DNA from: Kistimonas sp964291485
Lineage (GTDB): Bacteria > Pseudomonadota > Gammaproteobacteria > Pseudomonadales > Endozoicomonadaceae
Length of the DNA: 64,000 bases
NCBI GenBank assembly: GCA_964291485.2
Contig: OZ220224.1
Coordinates: 1,240,001-1,304,000 of the forward strand
Reading direction: 5' to 3'
Shown piece after piece: positions 43,208-52,483 of this stretch. A program made the position numbers and the translations under genes. Positions within the stretch are counted from its first letter, which is position 1. Every line of letters starts with the position of its first letter. Under the pieces are notes generated by a model. It did not search any database. It was given only the letters and a program-made list of their open reading frames with translations, and was not told the DNA's origin.

Positions 43208-44302
43208 ATGGTTCAGGCATCCATCGTACCGCCATCGGCATTTCCGACCCGTTACTGGCATGGGCTGGAAGACGGGCGAATACTGTGTGACCTTTGCCCC
43301 CGGGGCTGCAAGCTGCGAGAGGGGCAGCAGGGGCTCTGTTTTGTGCGGGAGCGTCGGGATGATGCGATCGTACTGACCAGTTATGGCCGTTCCAGCGGTT
43401 TCTGCATTGATCCTATTGAGAAGAAGCCGCTCAATCATTTCCTGCCGGGCACGCCGGTTTTGTCCTTTGGGACTGCCGGTTGCAACCTGGCCTGCAAGTT
43501 CTGCCAGAATTGGGATATCAGTAAATCCCGACAGATTGATTCCCTGGCGGACAGCGCCATGCCGGAAAGGCTGGCCGCTGCCGCGGTTCAACTCAAATGC
43601 CGCAGTATGGCATTTACCTACAATGATCCCATTATTTTTCTTGAGTATGCGAATGATGTGGCGCAGGCCGGGCATGAGGTCGGCGTACGTTCGGTAGCGG
43701 TCACGGCAGGGTATATCTGCGATGAACCGAGGGTCGATTTTTTCCGTCACATGGATGCCGCCAATATTGACCTTAAGGCGTTTACGGAGCGTTTTTATAA
43801 GAAAATCTGTGGTGGGGAGCTGGCGCCGGTATTGGATACATTGATTTATCTCCGTCAGGAAACCAATGTCTGGTTCGAGATCACAACGTTACTGATTCCG
43901 GATGAAAATGACTCCGATGCGGAACTGGACGCCATGACCGGCTGGATCGTTGAACACCTGGGGCCGGATGTTCCGCTGCATTTCTCGGCGTTCCATCCGG
44001 ACTGGAAAATGACTGACAAGCCCAACACTCCGGCGGCAACCCTGACTCGCGCAAGAAAGATTGCCATTCAGAATGGTATTCGTTACTGCTACACGGGCAA
44101 TGTGCACGATCCTGCCGGTAGCAGTACCTACTGTAATGGCTGTGGGGAACGATTGATTGAGCGGGACTGGTATCAGTTAGGCGACTGGCAATTGGATGAT
44201 AAAGGCTGCTGTGGTCATTGTGGTACTGCATTACCAGGGGTGTTTGAACCGGGCGCCGGCGGCTGGGGTCGCCGACGCATTCCGGTCAGGATGACCAGCT
44301 GA
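43208..44302 (+). CDS. amrS: AmmeMemoRadiSam system radical SAM enzyme
   Basis: The 364-residue radical SAM enzyme starts at ATG 43208, chosen because AAGGAGGG lies about 7 bp upstream (ATG 43202 would leave almost no spacer). The cluster motif is GCNLACKFCQNWDIS (C-x3-C-x2-C). N-terminal CDLCPRGCKLREGQQGLCFVR and C-terminal CNGCGERLIERDW and GCCGHCGTALPG carry extra Cys clusters, likely for metal or auxiliary cluster binding, as in other AmmeMemoRadiSam and pyruvate-formate-lyase-activating-like enzymes. It is divergent from amrB with a shared control region. Confidence 0.95.
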   Translation: MVQASIVPPSAFPTRYWHGLEDGRILCDLCPRGCKLREGQQGLCFVRERRDDAIVLTSYGRSSGFCIDPIEKKPLNHFLPGTPVLSFGTAGCNLACKFCQNWDISKSRQIDSLADSAMPERLAAAAVQLKCRSMAFTYNDPIIFLEYANDVAQAGHEVGVRSVAVTAGYICDEPRVDFFRHMDAANIDLKAFTERFYKKICGGELAPVLDTLIYLRQETNVWFEITTLLIPDENDSDAELDAMTGWIVEHLGPDVPLHFSAFHPDWKMTDKPNTPAATLTRARKIAIQNGIRYCYTGNVHDPAGSSTYCNGCGERLIERDWYQLGDWQLDDKGCCGHCGTALPGVFEPGAGGWGRRRIPVRMTS

Positions 44303-44322
44303 ATCGCATCAAATGCGCAGTA

Positions 44323-46713
44323 TCAGTGGGAATCCTTGGCGAGTTCTGCAATCTCCTTGAGCCGTTCCAGCACCCGGTAATTGATGGTGCCTTTCGGGTA
44401 TTTGCCACGGCTGTTCAGCTTGCCGGGTTTCATATTGCAGAGGATCTCTAAGGCTTCCTCAACTTCAGACACAGCATAGACTGTAAACTGCTTGGCACGG
44501 ACGGCATCCTGAATCTCGGGTTTGAGCATCAGGTTGCGCACGTTGGATGAGGGAATGATTACCCCTTGGTTTTCACCCAGTCCACGAGCTTTACAGAGAT
44601 CAAAGAATCCTTCAATTTTCTCGTTGACACCGCCGATGGCCTGCACCTGGCCATGCTGGTTGATGGAGCCGGTAATGGCCAGTCCCTGATTGATCGGGAT
44701 CTCGGTCAGTGCGGAAATCAGGCAGCAGAGTTCGGCCAGGGATGCACTGTCGCCATCGATATAGCCGTAGGATTGCTCCATCGCCAGGCTGGCAGAAATA
44801 GCCAGTGGAAAATGCTGGGCATACCGGGCGCCCAGATAACCGGTCAGGATCATCACCCCCTTGGAATGGATGGCCTGACCCAGCTGAACTTCCCGTTCAA
44901 TATCAACAATACCCTGAGAACCCGGGTACACCGCTGCAGTAATACGGGCCGGTGAGCCAAAACTGGTATCGCCGACAGCGAGGACGGTCAATCCGTTGAT
45001 CTTGCCGATGGCCGTACCTTCGGTGTCAATCAGGATGCTGCCTTCCAGCATCTCCTTCTGGATTTCCTTGCTGACCCGGCTGGTACGTTCTGCTTTTGCT
45101 TCCAGCGCCTTGTCGATGTGGTGGTGGGTAATCTTACGGCCCTTGGCCATACGGCGGATAAAATCGGCTTCTGCCAGCAGGTCGAACAGGTTACCGATAT
45201 GGGCGGACAGGTGCCCCCGATGCTCCGCAAGGCGCGAGCTGTGTTCCACCATGCGGGCGACTGCCTGGGAAGTCAGCGCTGGATAGGCTTCGTCATCGGC
45301 CCGGGTTTTTAACAGACGGGCAAAAGCATGAATGGTGTCCGGGGTGCGTTCCAGGTAGCCATCGAAATCCACCAGAACCCGGAACATTTCGTGGAAATCC
45401 GGATCCAGTTCCTGCAACAGGTAATAGATCTGCCGGGAACCAATCAGGATCACCTTGACGTTCAGGGGGATATCATCCGGCGTCAGGGTGATGGTGTTCA
45501 CCAGTCCCAGCTCGGCAGCCGGTGATTCGATTTTCAGCTGTTCTTCTTTCAGTGCACGCTTCAGTGCTTCCCAGACAAACGGCTCATCCAGCAGCTTGGC
45601 GGCTTCAATGACCAGGTAACCGCCATTGGCTTTGTGCAGGCTGCCGGGGCAGATCTGACGATAGCTGGTGATCAGTGCCCCCATTTCAGCTGCGTATTCC
45701 ACCCGGCCAAACAGATTCTTGTAGTTGGGGTGGGATTCAAACACCACCGGCGCCGGTGCTTTTTTCTTGTGACCCACAACAATATTGGGCGAGTACTGCT
45801 CTTCCAACTGGGCACGTTTGCTGCCGTCATCACGGGACTCAATGGCGCGCTCTTCCGCCAGGATTTCCACCACAACCTTGTGCAGATCCTGCTTCATGGC
45901 CGCCAGGTAGTTCAGAACATCCTTGTGCTTGCTGTACTTTTTCTTGAGCGGCTTGATCAGCGGCTCCAGCGCTTTATCGATGGTGTCATGGTTGAGCTTG
46001 CGCAGCTCTTCACTGGACTCCCGCTTCCACTGGGGCAGCTCTGCCAGCTCGTCGTTGAGCAGGGTTTCAAGCTCGGTAATATCGTTGTTGAAACGCTCAC
46101 GATCGCTGTCCGGTAACCGGGCGAATTCGGTTTCATCCATGGCCTTGCCTTCACTCATGGGGGCGAAGGTCAGGGAGCCGGCTTCCCGGAACAGGGCGAT
46201 GTTACGGCGCAGGGCCTCCTGTTCCACCCGATCGATAGCCAGGTCGTAACTCTTGTTAAAGTTGCGCTCAATAATGCTTTTGCGCTGCTGGTAGGTCGGG
46301 TGTTCGAAGGCGGCCGGGAAAGTATCCAGCAAGCCGTCGATCAGTGTGTCGAAATCCGCCTGAAGCACCTGGCCGGTTCCCGCAGGCAGCTGCAGCACGG
46401 AGGGCGCGCGGGAATTATCAAAGTTGTTTACGTAAGCCCAGTCGGAGGGCTCTTCCATCCGCTTGGCTTCACTTTTCAGGTAGTGCCTTACGTAAGAGGT
46501 TCGGCCGGTGCCGGATTCCCCCATGACATAAATGTTATAGCCGGAACGTTGCATGGCGACGCCGAACTGGATGGCGCCCACAGCCCGCTCCTGGCCCAGT
46601 GTGCCGACAAAGGGTTCCAGCTCGTCGGTGTCCTTGAATCCCAGTTCTGACGCCGTCTGGCGGGCAGAAAGCTGGTTGGCGGCAACTTTTAGCTTGTTCA
46701 CTGCGGTTGACAT
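44323..46713 (-). CDS. Lon-like ATP-dependent protease (LonB/YcbZ-type)
   Basis: The 796-residue cytoplasmic AAA+ protease has an inserted helical domain and a C-terminal Lon S16 peptidase domain. The start is at ATG 46713 (MSTAVNKLKV), preceded by AGGGA; the frame opens 11 codons earlier. The Walker A is GESGTGRTS, with Arg where the invariant Lys is expected. The protease dyad is Ser in GDSASLAELCCLI and Lys in GGVNEKIEGFFDLC. A coiled region at about 210-290 separates the ATPase parts. It may be a degraded-ATPase member that acts in quality control. Confidence 0.9.
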   Translation of the reverse strand: MSTAVNKLKVAANQLSARQTASELGFKDTDELEPFVGTLGQERAVGAIQFGVAMQRSGYNIYVMGESGTGRTSYVRHYLKSEAKRMEEPSDWAYVNNFDNSRAPSVLQLPAGTGQVLQADFDTLIDGLLDTFPAAFEHPTYQQRKSIIERNFNKSYDLAIDRVEQEALRRNIALFREAGSLTFAPMSEGKAMDETEFARLPDSDRERFNNDITELETLLNDELAELPQWKRESSEELRKLNHDTIDKALEPLIKPLKKKYSKHKDVLNYLAAMKQDLHKVVVEILAEERAIESRDDGSKRAQLEEQYSPNIVVGHKKKAPAPVVFESHPNYKNLFGRVEYAAEMGALITSYRQICPGSLHKANGGYLVIEAAKLLDEPFVWEALKRALKEEQLKIESPAAELGLVNTITLTPDDIPLNVKVILIGSRQIYYLLQELDPDFHEMFRVLVDFDGYLERTPDTIHAFARLLKTRADDEAYPALTSQAVARMVEHSSRLAEHRGHLSAHIGNLFDLLAEADFIRRMAKGRKITHHHIDKALEAKAERTSRVSKEIQKEMLEGSILIDTEGTAIGKINGLTVLAVGDTSFGSPARITAAVYPGSQGIVDIEREVQLGQAIHSKGVMILTGYLGARYAQHFPLAISASLAMEQSYGYIDGDSASLAELCCLISALTEIPINQGLAITGSINQHGQVQAIGGVNEKIEGFFDLCKARGLGENQGVIIPSSNVRNLMLKPEIQDAVRAKQFTVYAVSEVEEALEILCNMKPGKLNSRGKYPKGTINYRVLERLKEIAELAKDSH

Positions 46714-47185
46714 TAAGATCGTTTTCCCTGAGCTGTTTCTCTTCAATAATACCTTAATCCGCCCAGTAACAGGACTGTCTTGGCGGTTAACCCGGGTTTC
46801 CGGATCGGATGGAACCTTCTGGGTGGTGTACAGGTTCCGGTACGGCTTGGGACGGGGATGTTACAGATAGTCTGAGGTTAATTATTGTCGGATTACAACG
46901 GCCTGACAAACCCGGATTGCCTGATTGCTAAAACCCTGTTTTATCTATGGTGTTTTTCTGTGAAAAATATCATGAAATTGGGAACTTTTTGACCAAAAAG
47001 TTGTCTATGCTTCGTTCGCCTCCGATGTGCCCGGAGTCTTGCTCTATGCGCTTCGGTTGACAGGATATCCACTATGCCAGGGACTTGCTGCTGGCGTGTG
47101 CTTCCCGGTTTGCAACTAAGGTAGCCGGGAGTGGGCAGGGCGAACCAGAACTGTATTGAACCTGTGGAGACTGGATCAGACAGCG
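46714..47185. promoter_or_regulatory. Gene-free region upstream of the GldA-like operon
   Basis: The 472-bp gap holds no coding region that I accept. The left part belongs to the divergent Lon-like gene's promoter. The right part has the candidate sigma-E-type promoter described separately, and a 10-bp palindrome AACCCGGGTT at about 46789. Confidence 0.6.
46981..47008 (+). promoter_or_regulatory. Candidate ECF/sigma-E-type promoter
   Basis: GGAACTT (46981-46987), a 16-bp spacer and TCTAT (47004-47008) match the E. coli RpoE consensus GGAACTT-N16-TCTGA/TCTAA closely, including the G just before the -10. It lies about 180 bp upstream of the ABC ATPase start at 47186. This is a consensus match by eye; transcription from it is not shown. 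Confidence 0.5.
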
Positions 47186-48133
47186 ATGATAACAATCGAC
47201 AACCTCAAAAAGACCTTTGGCCGGTTCACGGCCGTCGACGGGATTACCTTTTCTGTCGGGCCGAGCGAAGTGCTTGGCTTCCTGGGCCCCAACGGGGCCG
47301 GCAAATCCACCACCATGAAGATGATCAGCGGCTTTATCAAGCCTACCTCCGGCACGGTTAGTGTCTGCGGGCATGATGTGCTGCGAGACCCGGTGGGCGC
47401 CAAGCGATTGCTGGGGTATCTGCCGGAAGGCGCGCCCGCTTACGGTGAAATGACCCCAACCCGTTTCCTGGATTTCATTGCGGATATCCGTGGCCTGAAA
47501 GGGGATGAAAAAACCGTTCGTATCCAGCATGTGGTGCAGCAGCTTGCGCTGGAATCGGTGATGCATCAATCCATTGATACCCTGTCCAAGGGGTTCCGCC
47601 GTCGGGTTGGTATTGCCCAGGCCATCTTGCATGACCCGGCCGTTTTGATCCTGGATGAACCTACGGATGGACTGGATCCTAACCAGAAGCACCAGGTTCG
47701 GGAGCTCATCCGTAGCCTGTCAGAAGACAAGATCGTCATCATATCCACCCATATTCTTGAAGAGGTCACCGCGGTGTGTACCCGTGCCATCGTCATTGCT
47801 GAAGGTCGGGTGCTGGCGGATGCCGCACCGGATGAACTGGAGCGCCGTTCCCGCTATCACCGTGCGGTCACGGTCATTCTACCGGATGTCGATCCAGAAG
47901 CGGCGAAAGCCGCTCTTGGTCAGCTGCCCGGTGTTGACGGCATTGAAATCAGTATTGACCAGGCGGCGCGTTATACCCTGTTGCCGGAGGCCAACGCTGA
48001 CCTGTTCCCTGCCGTGAACCAGTTGCTGCAGGAAAAAGGATGGTCAGTGGAGGAACTCTATGTGGAGCGTGGTCGCCTTGACGATGTGTTCCGGATGCTG
48101 ACCCGTGCAGACCTGCAGAGGGAGGTGGCCTGA
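47186..48133 (+). CDS. ABC transporter ATP-binding protein (GldA-like)
   Basis: The 315-residue cytoplasmic ATPase has Walker A GPNGAGKSTTMKMISG (residues about 36-51), a signature region LSKGFRRRVGIAQAI and Walker B VLILDEPTDGLDPNQ. The start is the inner ATG at 47186 (MITIDNLKKTFG); the frame opens 10 codons earlier. Its C-terminal extension (VTVILPDVDPEAAK onward) is typical of GldA. It overlaps the permease gene by one base (TGATG). The operon with GldF- and GldG-like genes is known from gliding bacteroidetes, but here its substrate is unknown. Confidence 0.9.
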   Translation: MITIDNLKKTFGRFTAVDGITFSVGPSEVLGFLGPNGAGKSTTMKMISGFIKPTSGTVSVCGHDVLRDPVGAKRLLGYLPEGAPAYGEMTPTRFLDFIADIRGLKGDEKTVRIQHVVQQLALESVMHQSIDTLSKGFRRRVGIAQAILHDPAVLILDEPTDGLDPNQKHQVRELIRSLSEDKIVIISTHILEEVTAVCTRAIVIAEGRVLADAAPDELERRSRYHRAVTVILPDVDPEAAKAALGQLPGVDGIEISIDQAARYTLLPEANADLFPAVNQLLQEKGWSVEELYVERGRLDDVFRMLTRADLQREVA

Positions 48134-48867
48134 TGCACAGTATCAACGTGATCTTCCGACGCGAGCTGAGCAGCTATTTTGCAACGCCACTCGCCTATGT
48201 CTATATCGTGATCTTTTTGATGATGACCGGCATCTTCACCTTTTACCTGGGGAATTTCTTCGAGCGTCGTCAGGCTGACCTGATGCCGTTTTTCATGTTT
48301 CATCCCTGGTTATACCTCTTCCTGATACCGGCTGTGAGTATGCGGCTATGGGCTGAGGAGCGTAAAACCGGCACATTGGAACTGCTGCTGACGCTACCTG
48401 TCAGTCTGGGGCAGGCGGTGCTGGGCAAGTTTCTGGCAGCCTGGGTCTTTACTGGTCTGGCGCTGTTGCTGACCTTTCCCATGTGGTTGACGGTCAACTA
48501 CCTGGGGAACCCGGATAATGGCGTGATCCTCGCGAGTTATCTGGGCAGCTGGCTGATGGCTGGTGGCTTTATTGCGGTTGGCTCCTGCATGTCGGCAGCC
48601 ACCAGTAACCAGGTCATTGCCTTTATCCTCAGTGTGGTTGTCTGCTTCCTGTTAGTCGTCGCGGGTTACCCGATTGTGCTGGACGCCTTCCAGTCCTGGG
48701 CGCCGGCATCGGTTGTTGATGCCATCGGCGCACTCAGTTTCCTGACGCACTTTGAAGCGATCAGCAAAGGGGTGCTGGATCTGCGGGATGTGATGTATTT
48801 CCTGATCATGATGGCGGCCTGGCTTCTGGCCACTGCCATTGTCATCGATATGAAAAAGGCAGACTGA
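48133..48867 (+). CDS. ABC transporter permease (GldF-like)
   Basis: The 244-residue inner-membrane permease has six spans (LAYVYIVIFLMMTGIFTFYLG, FHPWLYLFLIPAVSMR, FTGLALLLTFPMWLTVN, and further) and the typical start IFRRELSSYFATPLAYVY. MRLWAEERKTGTLELLLTLPVSLGQAVLGKF is the conserved cytoplasmic loop. Its start overlaps the stop of the ATPase by one base, so translation is coupled. It should form a heteromeric exporter with the GldA- and GldG-like products. Confidence 0.92.
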   Translation: MHSINVIFRRELSSYFATPLAYVYIVIFLMMTGIFTFYLGNFFERRQADLMPFFMFHPWLYLFLIPAVSMRLWAEERKTGTLELLLTLPVSLGQAVLGKFLAAWVFTGLALLLTFPMWLTVNYLGNPDNGVILASYLGSWLMAGGFIAVGSCMSAATSNQVIAFILSVVVCFLLVVAGYPIVLDAFQSWAPASVVDAIGALSFLTHFEAISKGVLDLRDVMYFLIMMAAWLLATAIVIDMKKAD

Positions 48868-48877
48868 GGAGCAGGCG

Positions 48878-50938
48878 ATGACGAACAAACTGTTTTCAAA
48901 GACAGGACTCGTGGCGCTGGCTGTTCTGGTACTGCTGGCGACGGTTGTGATCCAGGTGGTGTTCCGCGGCGCCCGGGTCGATCTGACGGAAGATCATCTT
49001 TATACCCTGTCTCAGGGAACCCGAAACCTGATGCAAGACCTGCAGGAACCGGTGACCCTGAAACTGTTTTATTCCCGTAAGGCGACAGAAGGGATTCCCC
49101 AGTTGCGCAACTATGCCAACCGGGTTGAGGAACTTTTGCGCGAATATGCCCAGGCATCTGGCGGGAAGGTGACCCTGGATGTGATTGATCCCGAACCCTT
49201 CTCGGAACAGGAAGACGAGTCCGCCGGTCATGGGCTTCAGGCCGTGCCATTGTCCATGGGGAATAAGGAGGTTTACTTTGGCCTTGTTGCCCAGAGTGGT
49301 GGCACGGAAAACGGTAAAAAGGTTGCTAAAGAAGAAAACCAGAAAGTATCTCTGGCGAAAGATAAGAATGAAACTCGTCAGGAAATCATCGGCTTTTTCC
49401 ATCCGGATAAGGAACGCTTTCTGGAATATGACATCAGTAACCTGATTTATTCCGTGAGCCAGAAGGTCCGCCCCAAGGTCGCGGTAATCAGCGGAGTACC
49501 GGTAAACGGCGGTTACGATTATATGGCTCAACGTCCCGGGCAATCCTGGATGAGTATTACCCAGCTGGAGCAGTTATATGATGTTCAGTATCTGGGCAAT
49601 ACCGTGAAGGAGATCCCGGATGATGTGGGTTTGCTGGTGCTGATTCTCCCGGATGAGGTCTCAGACGATACGCTGTATGCCATTGACCAGTATGTCCTGA
49701 AAGGTGGCCATGCCCTGGTTTTCCTGGATCCCAACGCGGAAGAATCGGCGCAAGGTGGCGGTATGATGATGGGCGGTGGCAGTGGTCCGCGCTCTGCTTA
49801 CCTGGAAACCTTGCTTGACGCCTGGGGCGTCGAAATGGTGCCGGAACGATTTGTGGCGGATGAAGACCATGCTCTGGCCGTCGGTAGTCGGACAGGACGG
49901 CCAGTGCGTCATTTGGGTATTCTTGGCCTCGGTGAGGACAGTTTTGCCCCTGATGATGTGGTGACGGCAAACCTCAAAACCGTCAATTTCGCCAGCGCCG
50001 GTGCGCTCACACTGAAAGGTAACGCATCAGTCACCATGGAGCCTTTGATTGAGTCCGGTATCAATTCGGCGTTACTGGATTCAGCGCAGCTGGCCATGCT
50101 CCATGATCCCAAAGAACTCTATAAGGAATATAAGCCTGCCGGTCAGCCCTATGTACTGGCGGCAAGGATCACCGGAGATGTTAAAACCGCGTTCCCTGAC
50201 GGACGCCCCCAGCCCAGGGTCGATGATCAAGAGGATGCGACTGTGCCGGTGGGCATGACCTCAGAATCGGTCGTTGAGGATCAATCGTTACCTGAGGGCG
50301 CGCCTGTATCCGAGGAAGAGGAAGAAGAGGTTGTGCTGGAAGAGTCTGCTACAACCACTGAAGAACAGCCTCAAATCATGGCCTCTCAGAAACCGGTCAA
50401 CCTGATCGTGGTGACGGACACCGACGTGCTGTCCAACCGCCTCTGGGTTCAGGTGAACAATTTCTTTGGTCAGCAGATGGCGACACCGTTTGCCAACAAT
50501 GGCGACATGGTGGTGAACATGGTGGATAACCTCATCGGCAATGCGGACCTGATCAGTATTCGCAGTCGGGGGCAGTATTCGCGGCCGTTCACCCGGGTTG
50601 ATGCGCTGGAGCGTGAGGCCCAGGCCAGCTTCATGAATAAGGAAGAAGCGCTGACACAGCAGCTGCAGGAAACTGAAAACAAGCTGCTGGAGTTACAGGC
50701 TGGAAAGCAGGGGCAAGATGCTTTGATCCTGAGTGAGGATCAACAGAAGGAACTGGCGCGCTTCCAACAGGAAAAACTGAAGATTCGTAAGGAGCTTCGG
50801 GATGTGCAGCACCAGTTGAATCAAGATATTGAGAGCCTGGGCACGCGCCTGAAGCTGATCAATATTTTCGCAATCCCGCTGTTGCTGACCATTATTGTGA
50901 TTGGTTTGCGAATTCGACAAACCCGACGTCAGCATTGA
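48878..50938 (+). CDS. GldG-like ABC transporter accessory protein
   Basis: The 686-residue protein has an N-terminal membrane anchor (VALAVLVLLATVVIQVVF, about 12-30), a large periplasmic GldG-type domain (LTEDHLYTLSQGTRNLMQDL, LKLFYSRKATEGIPQLRNYA ... PVNGGYDYMAQRPGQSWM), a coiled coil near residues 590-645 (EEALTQQLQETENKLLELQ), and a C-terminal span (LINIFAIPLLLTIIVIGLRI). A Glu/Pro-rich acidic segment (about 465-500) splits the two lobes. It is 10 bp after the permease. It ends just before a strong terminator, closing the operon. Confidence 0.9.
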   Translation: MTNKLFSKTGLVALAVLVLLATVVIQVVFRGARVDLTEDHLYTLSQGTRNLMQDLQEPVTLKLFYSRKATEGIPQLRNYANRVEELLREYAQASGGKVTLDVIDPEPFSEQEDESAGHGLQAVPLSMGNKEVYFGLVAQSGGTENGKKVAKEENQKVSLAKDKNETRQEIIGFFHPDKERFLEYDISNLIYSVSQKVRPKVAVISGVPVNGGYDYMAQRPGQSWMSITQLEQLYDVQYLGNTVKEIPDDVGLLVLILPDEVSDDTLYAIDQYVLKGGHALVFLDPNAEESAQGGGMMMGGGSGPRSAYLETLLDAWGVEMVPERFVADEDHALAVGSRTGRPVRHLGILGLGEDSFAPDDVVTANLKTVNFASAGALTLKGNASVTMEPLIESGINSALLDSAQLAMLHDPKELYKEYKPAGQPYVLAARITGDVKTAFPDGRPQPRVDDQEDATVPVGMTSESVVEDQSLPEGAPVSEEEEEEVVLEESATTTEEQPQIMASQKPVNLIVVTDTDVLSNRLWVQVNNFFGQQMATPFANNGDMVVNMVDNLIGNADLISIRSRGQYSRPFTRVDALEREAQASFMNKEEALTQQLQETENKLLELQAGKQGQDALILSEDQQKELARFQQEKLKIRKELRDVQHQLNQDIESLGTRLKLINIFAIPLLLTIIVIGLRIRQTRRQH

Positions 50939-50940
50939 GG

Positions 50941-50974
50941 AAAAAAGAACCCGGATTTTTCCGGGTTCTTTTTT
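50941..50974 (+). terminator. Intrinsic terminator after the GldG-like gene
   Basis: A long stem AAAAAAGAACCCGG / CCGGGTTCTTTTTT with a 6-base loop, starting 2 bp after the stop codon, gives a T tract on the plus strand and also one on the minus strand, so it can terminate both the ABC operon and corA. Confidence 0.9.
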
Positions 50975-50997
50975 GCGTGATAGTGTCTGGCTGTTGT

Positions 50998-51957
50998 TTA
51001 AAGCCAGCCTTTCCGTTTGAAGAACAGATAAGTGCTTAAACCACTGGCGATCATGATGCCAATGGCGACTGGATAACCATAGGTCCAGTGCAGTTCCGGC
51101 ATCAGCTCGAAGTTCATACCGTAACTGCTGGCAATCAGCGTAGGCGGCATGAAGATGGTGGCGGCGACCGAGAAGATCTTGATGATCTTGTTCTGTTCCA
51201 GGTTAATGAAACCCATCACCGCATCCAGCAGGAAGTTAATTTTGTCGAACAGGAAGGCGGTATGTGGCAACAGGGAGTCAATGTCGCGCAGCATATCCAT
51301 GATTTCCTGCTGATGAATATCCGACAGGCGAATCCGTCGGTTACGCACGAGATAACGGAGAGACCGCTGGCTGTCGAGCAGGCTCAGGCGGATTTTCCCG
51401 TTGATATCTTCCTGCAGGGTGATGTTTTTCAGAATATCATCACGCTGTCCGTCATTGGTGTCTTCACTCAGTGCCATGTGTCCGGTTTCTTCGAGGGTCT
51501 CGTAGACCTCTTCCAGCAGGTCGGCGAGGTAGTCGACCTTGGCGGTAAACAGGGCATTCAGCACCACCATGGGCGAATCAATCTCGATCTGGTTGCGCTT
51601 GAAGTAATTTCTTACAAGGCGGAACAGGCCGACATCCTCATCACGCAGGGTGATCAGCATATGGGGTCGCAGGTTGAACGACACACTGATGGTCCGCAGT
51701 TCTTTACCGGAACGGTGGGGAAAGAAACTGTGGATATGGGTACCGTCCTTGTCCTGGTAGAAACGGGAGGAGGCCTCAATCTCGTTCAGGTCTTCCCGGT
51801 CCGGTACTTCTTCTACGCAATACGTATGCAGCCACTCCCGCTCCTGATCGGTAGGTTCTACCAGGTCCAGCCAGACCGTATCACCGGGCAGTTCATCCTG
51901 CAGGGTCAGGTGATCAATCTTCAGCTTGTTATCCAGAAGGCGGTAAGCGGTAATCAT
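50998..51957 (-). CDS. corA: Magnesium/cobalt transporter CorA
   Basis: The 319-residue inner-membrane pentameric channel takes up Mg2+ and Co2+. A long N-terminal cytoplasmic domain (MITAYRLLDNKLKIDHL onward, helical from about 170) is followed by two C-terminal spans. The diagnostic GMN motif is in SSYGMNFELMPELHW (between the spans). The final segment GYPVAIGIMIASGLSTYLFF is the second span. A regulatory Asp-rich region is not distinctive. No partner genes lie nearby. Confidence 0.95.
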   Translation of the reverse strand: MITAYRLLDNKLKIDHLTLQDELPGDTVWLDLVEPTDQEREWLHTYCVEEVPDREDLNEIEASSRFYQDKDGTHIHSFFPHRSGKELRTISVSFNLRPHMLITLRDEDVGLFRLVRNYFKRNQIEIDSPMVVLNALFTAKVDYLADLLEEVYETLEETGHMALSEDTNDGQRDDILKNITLQEDINGKIRLSLLDSQRSLRYLVRNRRIRLSDIHQQEIMDMLRDIDSLLPHTAFLFDKINFLLDAVMGFINLEQNKIIKIFSVAATIFMPPTLIASSYGMNFELMPELHWTYGYPVAIGIMIASGLSTYLFFKRKGWL

Positions 51958-52064
51958 ACGAATGCCTGCTCCCTTTACGAGTAGTACGAGATTGCGTGAA
52001 AAAAGGATCGAATCTTATCACAGCCCATCAGGCCAGATAACACTCGTCACGACGAAATGACAGG

Positions 52065-52092
52065 AAAAAGGCCGGTCAGGAATGACCGGCCT
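52065..52092 (-). terminator. Intrinsic terminator of the frdABCD operon
   Basis: A perfect 10-bp stem AGGCCGGTCA / TGACCGGCCT with a 4-base loop lies 37 bp after the frdD stop. On the minus strand it is followed by a T tract, so it fits the end of the frd transcript. Confidence 0.85.
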
Positions 52093-52128
52093 GATTTTCA
52101 GCCGAAGGTCAGCTAATGGTGACTGGTA

Positions 52129-52482
52129 TCAGACCAGCAACACCATGGTGACCGTCGCAATGGAAAACACCAGGGCGCTGCCATAGAACAGGATTTTCAC
52201 GGCAATGCCGGGGTGAAAACCAAAGTCATGCAGGCTGTGGTAGATGCGGTGCACGCAGTGCCACAGGCTCAGGATAATCACACCGGCCAGTGCCAGTCGC
52301 CCGATCCAGGAACCGGCAAAGGCCATCATCCGGTCGTAGGAGAGTGCTTCTGCGGGAATAATTCCCAGTGGTACGCAGAGCCCGACGATCAGCACCAGCA
52401 CCGGTGTTGCCATGGCGGTTACGATGCCGCCGGCGCCAAACAGACTCCAGAACAAGGGCTCAAAATGCCGTTTACCGTTCAT
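52129..52482 (-). CDS. frdD: Fumarate reductase membrane anchor subunit D
   Basis: The 117-residue three-span anchor holds FrdAB to the membrane and handles quinol. The start is ATG 52482 (MNGKRHFEPLFWSLFG). Spans are GGIVTAMATPVLVLIVGL, WIGRLALAGVIILSLWHCVHR and ILFYGSALVFSIATVTMVLL. The His in SLWHCVHRIYH is typical of this family. Its ATG overlaps the frdC stop region (frdC TGA at 52484-52486), so it is coupled. Confidence 0.92.
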   Translation of the reverse strand: MNGKRHFEPLFWSLFGAGGIVTAMATPVLVLIVGLCVPLGIIPAEALSYDRMMAFAGSWIGRLALAGVIILSLWHCVHRIYHSLHDFGFHPGIAVKILFYGSALVFSIATVTMVLLV

Positions 52483-52483
52483 C

